This document shows, one piece after another, positions 20,546 to 34,967 of a stretch of 64,000 nucleotides of DNA. Source of the DNA: Paramoeba atlantica (Eukaryota; Discosea); contig CDRNVI010000152.1 in assembly GCA_977017575.1 (NCBI GenBank), forward strand, positions 18,872 through 82,871, written 5' to 3'. Each line of letters begins with the position of its first letter. The first letter of the stretch is position 1. Position numbers and translations under genes: made by a program. The notes beneath the pieces were generated by a model. It saw nothing but the letters and a program-made list of their open reading frames with translations. It made no database searches and was not told the origin of the DNA.

Positions 20546-21960
20546 CTAAACTTGAGTCCAGTGCACTACTGGAAGAGAAAACCTTCTTTCAAAAAGCAAG
20601 AAGAAGAGCGCTCTGCCTGAAAAGTTTTGTTCAATTTTTGGTCTGTGAATATCATCATTTCTATAATTTTTGTGATTTTTGGCCCTTTCAAGTTCCTTCA
20701 GGACTCTTTGTTCTCTTTGTCTCTTCGATTTCTTCCAGCAGGATTTAGTCTGGGGTGGGGGAACAACCTTCTCTGGTTCCACATTTGGGTCCATGTTTGG
20801 CTCCACTCCAGAGGGTTTTGGGGGGGGTTCTTTGTGGTTGTTCCATCCTCCTGATGAACCCCTCTTCTTTTTCTCTGACCACAACCACGACCACAACCAC
20901 AAGGCAGCGCAAACAGCAAAAAAAAAACCTGAAAAATGCTCTTTCTGTGATTGGTGCTGTGGATCATATTTGTATTTTTGTTCTCTCTCAGTGTTCAACC
21001 AGCGAAGGAAGGTCTGCCAACAACTTTTTTTGCTTTTTTTTTGTATTCTCTGAAATTTCACTTGCAATCACATCATCAATTTCTTGTGAACTCATCTCCA
21101 TTTTCTTTGCAATAGAGAAAGTGGCCAAATATGGATCTGGATCGTAAGAACAAGATTGTTTCTCATTTGACATGCATTTTCAGGCTTACAATTTTTGTTT
21201 GGGGTATTCTTCTTGTCTTTGTTTTCAGTTCACCACTCAACTGATAATATGATGTCTCCCCTTGCAGCCATTTTCTCATAGCCATCATTGTCTCTGGGGG
21301 TACTCCTTTTGGATTGGTTTGGAATGTTGTTCCATTGCTCTCCTCCAGCTCCAGGGGTCCTCACCCAAATGGCATTTGAATGTTGTTGCGAACCCTTATG
21401 AACTTTGCAGTGTTCTACCAAAAACACTGACAACTTCCATGGTCTGTCAATCCACAAAGCAAACATCTTGTTCTTCCCTGGAGTCCTGAAAGAAGCTGCA
21501 GATTCAGACCACAATCCTTCCATCAAGTGCCAAAGTCGAAGGAGATGATTCCCACCACAAATAAAAACAAAAAGGTTCTTCTCCCCTCTTTCTCTTTCAA
21601 TCAGTTTGATTCTTAATCCTTTTTGGTACTCCTCAGTATCCTGAACTCTGATCTTTGCTAACTGAGGTTGAGCACTGCAGGATAAAGTTAACCTCAACAA
21701 GAAGAAATCTCTTCACTGTATCATCCCAAACCTGAATGTTTTTCCCAAAATCTTTGAACTTTGCTTTGAACACAGACCCTTGACCAAATTTCTTGATGAA
21801 AGCATTGATGATGTCTCCATCTCACACATCTCTTTGAGCAATCTTGTTTTTCTTGAGTTACAGGTCAAAGAAACGAGTTGTGTACAATCAGGCTTGTTTT
21901 TTTTGTTGATTTTTTTTCCTTTTTATTCTTTTAAGTTCTTCTTTCTCAAAATAAAAACAA
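20546..21960 (-). pseudogene. Gypsy-type gag relic, copy A
   Basis: Minus-strand frames at 21230-21700 match the gag at 48314-49213 (for example FICGGNHLLRL against FICGGAHLLRL), but Cys residues of both zinc knuckles are lost. 21720-21960 matches the capsid part. 20546-21173 continues with an acidic/basic linker (MSSQEIDDVIASEISENTKKK, PKPSGVEPNMDP) whose end matches 46660-46700. At many sites where copy B has CpG, this copy has TpG or CpA. Confidence 0.7.
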
Positions 21961-22455
21961 GAGAATGAAAGAATCAGAACAGATGAAAGTTCATCCCCCT
22001 CCATCAATTTCTCATTTTGGAACAAAAAGAGGTTCTTCTTCCCCCCCCCCTTTTTTTCTCTTTCTTTCAACTTAAAAACTCTCAACCCACAAACAAAATA
22101 AAAAACAAAATAAAAAAAAATAAAACATTGCAGCACAAACAAAGGACCTAACAAAAACAAACCTCTTGAATGTATTTAGAACAAAAGAATAGGATCTTTG
22201 GAGCGGGTCTTTTCAACTGAAGAGAAAGAGTGACTTGTCAAGAGTACAACATCTTTGTGAAGAAGGGGATGTCATTTCTTGTTTGTTTCTGTTTGTTCAT
22301 TTGTTCAAACTCACATTCAGAGAGAGAAAGAGAGTTCTTTACAAACTGTAAAGGATTTCCTTATTTACATTTACAATTACAATTGAAATTGTTTCCCCCC
22401 CAGCCCCCTCTCCCCAACAAAAATACCAGTTCTTTTTTGTCTTTTTTTCACAAAT
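21961..22455. other. Low-complexity spacer
   Basis: T- and A-rich with a C-run (22041-22050). No gene seen. Confidence 0.3.
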
Positions 22456-22502
22456 TCCCTTGTGGTGTAGTCCCACCCTGGGTTCGATTCCTGGCAAGGG
22501 AG
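22456..22502 (+). pseudogene. tRNA-Glu relic lacking the anticodon arm
   Basis: Begins TCCCTTGTGGTGTAGTC and ends GGTTCGATTCCTGGCAAGGGAG as in the intact tRNA-Glu at 24116, but about 25 nt covering the D-arm end and whole anticodon arm are missing. The upstream T-rich flank is also shared (TCTTTTTTG...CAA.TAATTCCC type), so this was a duplication followed by deletion. Confidence 0.85.
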
Positions 22503-24115
22503 CTTTTTTTTTCTTCAATTTTATGAAACTACACCCTGCATGCAGCAGGGGGTGGAGCAGAATTAGTCTTATTTTTTTGAGGCCATTATTTGTTCTTTTG
22601 TTTTTCTCCATGTATCTGTTTGTGTGGGATCACCAAACTCTTCAAAATTTTTTCAAAAACAATTTCAAAAGTAAGTTGCACTGGCATCATCTTTTTTTGC
22701 TCTTTTTGGGGATGTTCTCCAATGTTGAATGTTCCAGCCACTGCAAGTGGAGGACCTAAAGGTTAAAGGTGAGGAGGTTGATGGTGAGGGTGAGGGTGAG
22801 TCCTCTTTCATTTCCAATGTACCACCACGAGAAAGAATTTTGGTTCTCAAAGATTTGTTGTTTGGTTTCTTTCATTCACATCATCACAGCCTTTTTTACC
22901 CCTGTTTCTTTGGACGATTTTGCAAAAGCTGGGATAAACAGCAAAAACTCCATCTTTTGATTCCTTTCCAACAGTTGTTCAGAAATTGCAATTTCCAGCT
23001 TCAACCCCTTATAATTTTCCGCCTGGTTCTTCTCTCTTCCAAGGTTTGTTTTTCAGCAAAAAAGTATTCCATTTCATTTTGTATCTCCCTGACATGAAAG
23101 AATCAAGGGAGAGTGTTCCCAAGTTAGGTATCACCTCTTGGAGACCACTTTGGATCATGTCTGCTACAAGAACCTCACTGGATCTCTCATAGAAGAGACA
23201 CCCAACTGGGATGTTGTTTCTTTCAGTCTCTACTTGGGCGATTGAGGTTCTAAACACCTGGCACAAATGTGTGTCAAGTTCTGTGCGCTTCTTTCACGCT
23301 CTCTCTTGCAGTTTTCCTTCTCTTTTTCAATCTATCTTTTTCATCCACTTCCATTCTTTCCTTCTTATCCACACCATTCTTCTCTCTTTTTTCCTTCCCA
23401 TTGTAAATTTTATTCCAGGGTTCAAAAGTTCAAGAGGTGCAACTGAAAGTTATCAATTGAAGTTGGGAAATCATAGAATGGTTTGGAGAAGTGGAGGAGG
23501 AGAAGGAGCCCTGTTGTCAATGGTGTGAGTCACAATCCATTTCAGTGAATCAATGTCAATCCAAATAAAGATGATGTACATATTTGTAATATTACATATT
23601 TAACAGAGTCTCTCCTCTTCCCAAAAAATGCTTCAAAAAATGCTTGTGTGAAGTGAAAACTTTCTTGGCAAGGAGGTGAGACGGATGTTAATCTTCCAGG
23701 CGCTTGGAATTTGTCTGGGTTAAATTTCAGAAACAGCATGCTCCTATGTGATGTATCAAGTGCAACCACTGTCAACTATAAAGTTGGTGTGGCTTGAAGA
23801 TGGATATTTTTCGGAGAAGAGGAAGTAATGTGAGATGATGTGGAGATGATGAGCAGATCATCATTGGACAAAACAGGGAAAGTGACTGAAGTGGAATTTT
23901 CACAGGTTCCAGTCTTTGGATTGACTCCATTCCCCAAAATTCTTGCTTTCTTCTTGTTCACTCTGGCAGGCCACCAACATCATGAAAAAGTAATCTCTCA
24001 ATTTTTTCTCAAAAGCTCAAAAATCAAAGGATATTCTGTTGTTCTCTGCAGAGAGAGAAGGACAAAAACAACCCACCACAACACAACAGTTCTTTTTTGT
24101 TTTTTTTCAACTAAT
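22503..24115. other. Unassigned stretch with protein-like frames
   Basis: Frames of moderate length exist on both strands: plus 22769-22960 and 22986-23192, minus 23009-23266 (85 residues, TSIAQVETERNNIPVGCLFY...) and minus 23542-23775, which contains FLKFNPDKF, reminiscent of the RFNPD motif of some protist and giant-virus proteins. None gives a domain I can name. 23430-23530 reads FKSSRGATESYQLKLGNHR on plus. Probably transposon-derived or exons of an unrecognised gene. Confidence 0.3.
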
Positions 24116-24187
24116 TCCCTTGTGGTGTAGTCGGTAACACGGTCGGCTTTCACCCGGCCACCCCGGGTTCGATTCCCGGCAAGGGAG
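24116..24187 (+). tRNA. tRNA-Glu (anticodon UUC)
   Basis: 72 nt cloverleaf: acceptor TCCCTTG/CAAGGGA, D arm GTGT...ACAC, anticodon loop CTTTCAC giving UUC, T arm CCGGG TTCGATT CCCGG, discriminator G, then ATTTTTTTTC as terminator. No intron. Confidence 0.95.
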
Positions 24188-24431
24188 ATTTTTTTTCAAT
24201 TCCTTTTTTTTTTCTGGTGTGTTCTGTTGTTTCTTGTGTGCAGCTGTTTTCTTTGTTCCTTTTCTTTTTTTTTTTTGATATTCTTTCCAAAGAATCAAGA
24301 ACAATTTTTGATTCAAAGGAAGGTGAACCCCAAAGAGTTGATTTGAAAAAAAAGATTTCTTTGAGTTTGAACATCAAAAACACAAAACTGATTCAATTTC
24401 AAAAAAAAAAGAAAAAAAAAAGAAAAAAAAA

Positions 24432-24456
24432 TGCCGAAAACGTGGATCGAACACGT

Positions 24457-24488
<32 letters not shown>

Positions 24489-24504
24489 GCTGAGCTATTT
24501 CGGC
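24432..24504 (-). tRNA. tRNA-Phe (anticodon GAA)
   Basis: 73 nt on the minus strand: acceptor GCCGAAA/TTTCGGC, D arm GCTC...GAGC, anticodon stem TCAGA/TCTGA with loop CTGAAGA giving GAA, T arm ACGTG TTCGATC CACGT, discriminator A, followed by a long T run on the minus strand. No intron. Confidence 0.95.
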
Positions 24505-24714
24505 TTTTCTGGAAAAAAAGACCATTTTTTGGGAACACAGGTACTTGTAAAGAGGATTGTCTGATTGGAACATTGAAAAACATCAAAAATTCCCTTTTTT
24601 GAAACCATTTTTTTGTTTTTGAGTGTTTTTTGGGATTAAAATATTCTCAAAATGAATTTTTGACACATGTTTAAACTGTTGTGATTTGGTGAAAGCTCTT
24701 TTTGAACACAAGCA

Positions 24715-25500
24715 CTAGATTTGTAGCACTAAAATCAACTTTGTTGTTTTGTGTTGGAATCCACAAGGGCAGACACAGATGTACAAGGGCAAGATTTGCT
24801 TTTGGTTGTGTTTTATTCTTTTTGTTAAGTGGCCAGGAGTTGATGGAGAAAGGAGTGGGCAGGTGAAGGAAAGAAAAAGAAAGAAAAAGAAAGAAAAAGA
24901 AAGAAAAAGAAAGAAAAAAAAAGAAAAGAGAAAAGTCAAGAGCAAATCATGGGAAAAGATTGGCAGTGCATCACAATGGAAACTAACCAAGTGAGTTTAT
25001 TCCTTTGACCAACAAATAAGAGGCATTCACATGGGACAATAAATACAAACAAGTATGGAATTTGACAAGAAATAAAATAGAATAGAAGACAAAAACACAC
25101 AAGAGAAGGACACAGTGGAGAGATTACATCACAGATAAATGTTACAGAACATAGGATTAATTGACATGAAGATAATGTGATTAGGGGAAATAAATGGACA
25201 AGATAATATTAAGGGAACAACTTGAAATCAGAGTGAGAACTGGGAGGGAAGAGTTCAGATGAGAGAGACAGGAACACATGCAGAATTAGAACAGTGTGTA
25301 CAGTCTCACAAATGTTCATTGGGGACATTTGTACAATTGGAAAGCACAATAACAATCTCTCAAGATCATAACAAATTACAAGGTTTTCATTTTCATTTCT
25401 AATTTAAGAGGAGAGGATTCAATCAGTGTACAAATATGAAACAAATTAATTTGCACAATATGGAATCAAATTACATGAGGATTCTAACACTTTTGGTTTG
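24715..25500. other. Repeat fragment and unassigned DNA
   Basis: 24715-24790 contains a partial copy of the inverted-repeat family seen at 25501 and 27240 (AAATCAACTTTGTTGTTTTG). 24867-24920 is an AGAAAGAAAA microsatellite. The rest is A/T-rich without recognised genes. Confidence 0.4.
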
Positions 25501-25735
25501 AAAGATGTCTTTGTTTAGGAAAAAGGAATTGGAAAAACAATTCAAGAAAAGGAATTGTGAAAGGAGAAAGGAAAGGTGTTCTGCAAATATGAAATTTCCA
25601 GGAAGAGGAATTGACACATGTTGGTTCAGTGAAAGTGCAACTTGGACAAGCATGCTAGATTTGAAGCACCAAAATCAACTTTGTTGTTTTGTTGCAAAGA
25701 CCACAGAGCTCCTGTGCACAGAACCCCTGTGCAAG
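25501..25735 (+). repeat. Inverted dispersed repeat, left copy
   Basis: About 235 bp matching 27000-27240 in reverse orientation; shared anchors include GAGGAAT..ACATGTGTTGGTT, AAGCATGCTA.ATTTGAAGCA and AAATCAACTTTGTTGTTTTG. A protein-like frame is shared (SMLDLKHQNQLCCFVA / SMLNLKHQNQLCCFVA), so it may derive from a transposon ORF. Confidence 0.75.
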
Positions 25736-26321
25736 ACCATGAAGAGTGCAGACAACAATGTTTTAAAGAGATGATGTGTACTTTGTATAAAAAGATATTT
25801 AATTGTATTCATGAGTTTCATTGGGGATGGGGCTGCTGTAAATGGTCTCAGTATACAAAGCATGAGATTCCTTTCAAACCAAAACTCCTCTCTCTTTTTC
25901 AAAGTTTCTGAGAATGTGATTCCCTTATGTTAAGTTTTAAACCAAAGTTGACACTGAGTGGAAGATTGTAGAAACAGAGAATCTACCTTTTCACCACCTC
26001 CTGACCAGGCTTGCCAGTGCACCCCTAGAGTCCAACTACTCAGCAACTCTCAAGTATCAGAAAAAGCTCTTCAACTATCAGAATAGAGAAAAAAGAAAGA
26101 AAAAGAAAAGAGAAAAAGGAGGAAAATGTTAGGATTGACAAGAGCTTCAGAAAAACAACAAAACCAAAATTAATCCAAAAATCAGATGCAAAATGTGTAG
26201 TTTTTTTTTCATGAAAACAAACAAGAGGAACATTTGAACAAAAGAGAAAATGTGAAAAGTAAAGAAACACAGGGATGTGATAGAGACAAAAAGGAATCAA
26301 AAACAGTGTTTTAGTTGAAAA

Positions 26322-26748
26322 TTTTTTTTTTTTTTTTTTTGAGGCAGACTTTATTCAATTAGTAGTTCTTAATCTAAGCCATTTGAATTACATTAAATTA
26401 TGTTTGTTTTTAACCTCTAACGAGAGGTGAAGTTTTAAACTTCAGCTTAGTTCAGTTGGTCTTTATGCTGAACTTTAGAACTTCTGCAAGTTCAGGCTGG
26501 AGGATGCACATCAGAAGGAAGAATAATCCAAAGCTCCTTCCAAGGGAATTTATCCTCAACTTTTTAGCAGACAGGGCTGAGATGTAACCTGTTCCGATTT
26601 TCACACTTCTTCAAGAGCTCCTCACTCCAATCAAATCACTCTACAGCACCAGAAAAATTTTCTATAATATTGAAAAACTGGGATTTGAACTCGCCCCCCC
26701 GGGGTTGGACATAGTCGAATTTACCACTAAACTACGGGCACCAACCAA
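26322..26748 (-). mobile_element. tRNA-headed SINE with poly(A) tail
   Basis: On the minus strand a tRNA-like head (26748 down to about 26680) has a Pol III A box (TAGTTTAGTGG) and B box (GAGTTCAAATCC). An unrelated body of about 340 bp follows, ending in A19 (T19 at 26322-26340). It is flanked by a perfect 15-bp target duplication, TGTTTTAGTTGAAAA, at 26307-26321 and 26749-26763. The head resembles tRNA-Gly or tRNA-Asp but does not fold completely. About 427 bp in all. Confidence 0.9.
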
Positions 26749-26999
26749 TGTTTTAGTTGAAAAAGAAATAAAGACAAAATCAAATCAACAAAAAACAGGA
26801 AAAAAGAAAAATCAGAAAGGAAAAATCAAAAAGAGAAAAGGAAGGAAAAGGAAGGGAAATCACTTTTTTTGGATGATGACTGCCTTACCAGCATCTTACA
26901 GGATACCAACAGACAGAGAAAAGAGAAAGATGGTTAAAGGAACCAGATCATACTGGAACCTCTCTTTCCTGGTCTGGACATTGCCACCTTTCTAATTGC

Positions 27000-27240
27000 A
27001 CAGAAGCTCTGTGCTCCTTGCAGATTGCAACAAAACAACAAAGTTGATTTTGGTGCTTCAAATTTAGCATGCTTGTCTGAGTTGCACTTTTGCCAAACCA
27101 ACACATGTTGATTCCTCTTCTTGGAAATTTCTTATTTGTGGAACATCTTTCCCTTTCTCTATACACAATTCCCTTTCTGAATACCTTATAACAAATTGTT
27201 CTCCCAATTCCTTTTCCCTAACAAACATGCTTCCAAACCA
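27000..27240 (-). repeat. Inverted dispersed repeat, right copy
   Basis: Reverse complement matches 25501-25735 (see that entry). The pair spans the SINE insertion. Confidence 0.75.
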
Positions 27241-27948
27241 AAGAGAATAAAACACAAACCAACAGCAGCAGAAACATATTGCCCTTGTGCATAATGCTTC
27301 TCTACATGGATAATATTTTCTTGTGTGGAACAGCAGATGCAATCATTGAGAACACCTGCAAGATCAAGGAGCTTCTCCCTCAAGGCAACCTCAATCTTGA
27401 GACCAGGAAGTGTGAAAGGCACAAACCCAAAGAGAGTGAAGAAAAGTGTTTATTGGTAACAAGAAACACAAAAGGGGGAACAAATGAATGTGACATCAAA
27501 TGGGAAAAGGGAGAAGGCAAGACAAATCAAAAGGAGAAAAAAGACAAAAAGGAAGACAAATCAGCATGAGATCAAAGATAACTGCAACAGAACAAAGCAG
27601 AAATCAACATCACAAAAAGCAGGAAAAGAAGGAAAAGAACAGGAGAAAACAAAAGGAGGAAAACAAAGAGAAAAGGGAAAGAAGAGAGGGGAAAAGAGAG
27701 AGCAGACAGAGCAGCAGTGATGGATGTGAGAATGGCTCCAAATGAACAAACCAAGAACTGACAGGATCATAATAGGAAGGGGAAAATGATTGTTTTCTCT
27801 TTTGAAGCTGATGAAACTGGGCACCAAAAGCTTGTGGGAGAGGGCTTTGAATCAGTTCAGTGCACTGAAATTTCAGGAGTTCCCCTTGGACAAGAAAAAG
27901 AGGTTTGTGAGTGGCTATGCAAACAAACACAGGATCACACACAGGGGT
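27241..27948. other. Unassigned purine-rich stretch
   Basis: A 78-residue minus frame (27186-27422) and purine-rich DNA at 27520-27700. No family recognised. Confidence 0.25.
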
Positions 27949-28285
27949 GAGCTCAAGCTGCACTTGCAATTGTGGTGTTTTTTGGGGTTGAAGTGACTTC
28001 AGATATTCCTTTTGAGCCTTCAAAAAAAAAATCTGATGTCAAAACCATGTGTTCACTCTTGTGGTCTCTCTTTTGATTTGTTTGTTTTTTGGTTGAATGA
28101 GGATGGTGAAGGTTGAAGAAATAGAACAAAAAAGAAAAGGAAAAAGGAAAAAAAGTGTGTATTTGTTATTCTTTTGATGATTGGATTGTTTAATTTAAAA
28201 GAAAAGGTTGTGTGTTGAAGTTGAAGATGATGATGTTGTGGAAGGAAAAAAAAGAACCTGTTTTGTTGATTGATCCAAATAGAAA
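27949..28285 (+). repeat. Dispersed ~340-bp repeat, copy 2
   Basis: Matches 4517-4850 from GAGCTCAAGCTGCACTTGCA to TTGATCCAAATAGAAAG in the same orientation. The 5' phrase TGCAAGTGCAGCTTGAG also appears inverted at about 28747-28763. Confidence 0.75.
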
Positions 28286-28449
28286 GAGATTTCTTATTGT
28301 AAATTCATTTGATGATAAAAAAGTGAAAAGAGAAACAAATTCTTTTTTTTTTCTTCAAAAAACACCTCAAAACTCACTCTCAAACACTCTTTTCAACCTT
28401 TCTTTCAGTTCTGGAGAGGAAAAACAAAACAAAAAACCAGTCAAAAAAA

Positions 28450-28625
28450 AAACACAAAAAAAAAGCGCTTTTTTTTTGACGGTTGATTTTTTTTTTATTT
28501 TTTTTTGACTGTCAAAATTATTTTTTCAATGGTTGAAATCTTTGTTGTTTTTTTTCAACTGTCAAAGTTATTTTTTTGATGGTTGATGTTTTTCTTGGTT
28601 TTTTTTTTGATGGTCGAAAGTTTGA
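28450..28625. repeat. Tandem array of TTTGAC/GTCAAA hairpin units
   Basis: About three units of T-run plus GAYGGTTGA alternating with GACTGTCAAA or AACTGTCAAA. TTTGACTGTCAAA is a perfect palindrome around one T. Unit length is roughly 55-60 bp with variable T runs. Confidence 0.5.
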
Positions 28626-29024
28626 ACAATGGAAGAAAGTCAAGTTGAGGCTGTTTGTGAGCTGAGGTGGGCAATGACATCAGCTAACTTTCAGGGTGTT
28701 GAAACCTCTCCAGCAGTCCGATTCAAACCCACAAATTGCCCTGACTGCAAGTGCAGCTTGAGCCCACCTCTGTGTGACTCTGCATCAGTTCAAAAGCATG
28801 ACTCCATCATGCACCCCTATCCTCATGAGTCAATGGAGCTTTTCTTGAAACCACTTAACAATATCATCTGAAATGAATACAGGGGAAATCAGTGACCCAT
28901 CCAATACAGCTTGGAGAGAATGAAATAGAGAAAGAGTGAATCAAGAGGGCATCAAAGTGAATTCTAGAATTTGGGGAGAAAGAGAGAGAGAAATTCATGG
29001 AGAACACTTGAAAAAAATTGGACC

Positions 29025-29085
29025 ACCTGGGAATTGAACCCAGTGTGTCTGCTTGGAAGAGGGACAGGTTGCCACAAGACAAGGA
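29025..29085 (-). pseudogene. Degenerate tRNA-Gly(UCC)-like sequence
   Basis: Minus strand keeps an anticodon-loop-like CTTCCAAGCAGA, a perfect T arm (CTGGG TTCAATT CCCAG), an acceptor-like 3' end GTGGTCCA and a following T7 run. The 5' acceptor and anticodon 5' stem do not pair. Its 5' side is interrupted by the poly(A) insertion at 29086-29144. Confidence 0.5.
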
Positions 29086-29144
29086 TTTTTTTTTTTTTTT
29101 TTTTTTTTTGGTGACTGCTGGGACTTTATCAGTTCACAAAGAAG
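29086..29144 (-). mobile_element. Short retroposed insert with A24 tail
   Basis: 35 nt of unique sequence plus T24 (A24 on the minus strand), flanked by 15-bp duplications GCCACAAGACAAGGA (29071-29085) and GCCACGAGACAAGGA (29145-29159). The single mismatch is CpG versus CpA. The unique part (ACTGATAAAGTCC on minus) resembles the 3' end of the SINE at 26322 (TTGAATAAAGTCTG), so it looks like a 5'-truncated relative. Confidence 0.8.
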
Positions 29145-29410
29145 GCCACGAGACAAGGAGGGGAGAGAAGCAAAAGAGGTGAAAAAAAACCAAAAAAGGA
29201 AAAAGGGAGAAAAATACAAATATAGAAAAACAACAAATAAAGATTATCGGATATACTCAACCCTCAAGTAAAATTGATTGAACGAAAAAAATGAGAGGGG
29301 AAGAAGAGAGGGGATGAGGGAGGGAGGGGGAAGTAAATATATCTATTACCTCAAGTTAAAATAAGTAAAAAAGAAAAAAATAATAAAAAATAGTTATTAT
29401 TTTTAATTAA

Positions 29411-33463
<4,053 letters not shown>

Positions 33464-33781
33464 TCAAAAAAGAAAGAATAAACTAAAAAAGGAGAATAAA
33501 AATTGAATTTTAAAACACATTTTATTTCACTTTTGAAAAAAAGAAAAATAATAAATAAAGATATTTATTATTTTTTACTATTTTTTCAAAAAAAAAATAG
33601 AATTGAATTTAAAATTCGATTAATTTTTTTTCTTTTTTTTAGTATCTTTTTACTTTTTCAAGATTTGGTATTATTTTTAAGAAAGTATTTCATTTTCAAT
33701 GAAGAAAAGATAGAAAATAGTTTCTCAATAAAATCTTTTTTTTGTAAAAAAATAAATTTTAAAAAAAGATAAAGAATAAAA
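33464..33781 (-). other. ITS2
   Basis: A/T-rich spacer of about 318 bp between 5.8S and 28S; mostly T/A runs. No gene. Confidence 0.9.
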
Positions 33782-33937
33782 TGACACTCAAATAAATATA
33801 CTCTTAGGATGAAACCTAAAAGTGCAATATGCGTTCAAAGATTCGATGATTCACTGAGTTCTGCAATTCACATTACGTATCGCATTTTGCTGCGTTCTTC
33901 ATCGTTACGAGAACCAAGATATCCATTGTTAAAAGTT
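33782..33937 (-). rRNA. 5.8S rRNA
   Basis: Minus strand contains AACAATGGATATCTTGGTTC, GATGAAGAACGCAGC, GAATTGCAGAACTCAGTGAA and TTTGAACGCA, in the standard order. About 156 nt. Confidence 0.97.
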
Positions 33938-34146
33938 GTTTTTTTATTTTTGTTTTTGTTGTTTTATTTTCATTTTAATTTTTATCAATGAGTTTTTGAA
34001 CATTTTTTGATACAATTAAAATATCAAAAAAAAGTTTAAATAACAATAAAAATGTTAAAATACATTTTAAAAAGTTAAACACATTTTCACTTTTTCAAAA
34101 TAAGAGTTATTGAAAAGAAAAAGAAGATTAATAAAGTAAGAATATT
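33938..34146 (-). other. ITS1
   Basis: About 209 bp of A/T-rich spacer between 18S and 5.8S. Confidence 0.9.
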
Positions 34147-34305
34147 AATGATCCATCCGCAGGTTCACCTACGGATACCTTGTTACGACTTTTGCTTCTT
34201 TTAGTTGGCAAGGTTTACTCAAATTCTCAAAAACAAACTTATTAACCGAAATCAATAAGTAACTGTTTCTAATCCTAAGATTTCACCGGACCAACCATCA
34301 GTAGC

Positions 34306-34340
<35 letters not shown>

Positions 34341-34898
34341 ATCAGCACAAGCTGTTGACTTGTGCTTACTAGGAATTCCTCGTTCACGATAAATAATTGC
34401 AAGTATCGATCCCCAGCACGATACAATTTCAAAAGTTTACCCAAAATGTTTATCCGTAAAGACAAACGTGACTTTTCAGCCAAGGCCTTTTGTACTTGTT
34501 GATTGTATCAGTGTAGCGCGCGTGCAGCCCAGAACATCTAAAGGGCATCACAGACCTGTTATTGCCTCAAACTTCCCTTGGTTAAACACCAAGTGTCCCT
34601 CTAAGAAGTTTAAAAGAATAAATCTTTTTTAATATCAATAAAAACGAGTTTTCTTAGCAAACAAATTAAGCGTTAACAAAATCCATTTAACTAAAAACCC
34701 TCATAAATGTTATTATTAATACAACTAATTAGCAGGCTGAGGTCTCGTTCGTTATCGGAATTAACCAGACAAATCACTCCACCAACTAAGAACGGCCATG
34801 CACCACCACCCACAGAATCAAGAAAGAGCTCTCAATCTGTCAATCCTAACTGTGTCTGGACCTGGTAAGTTTTCCCGTGTTGAGTCAAATTAAGCCGC

Positions 34899-34967
<69 letters not shown>

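Noticed and set aside
23009..23266. ADAT2-like deaminase (phrase IPVGCLFY on the minus strand)
   Set aside because: No H-A-E or P-C-x-x-C motif follows in any frame; the match is too short.
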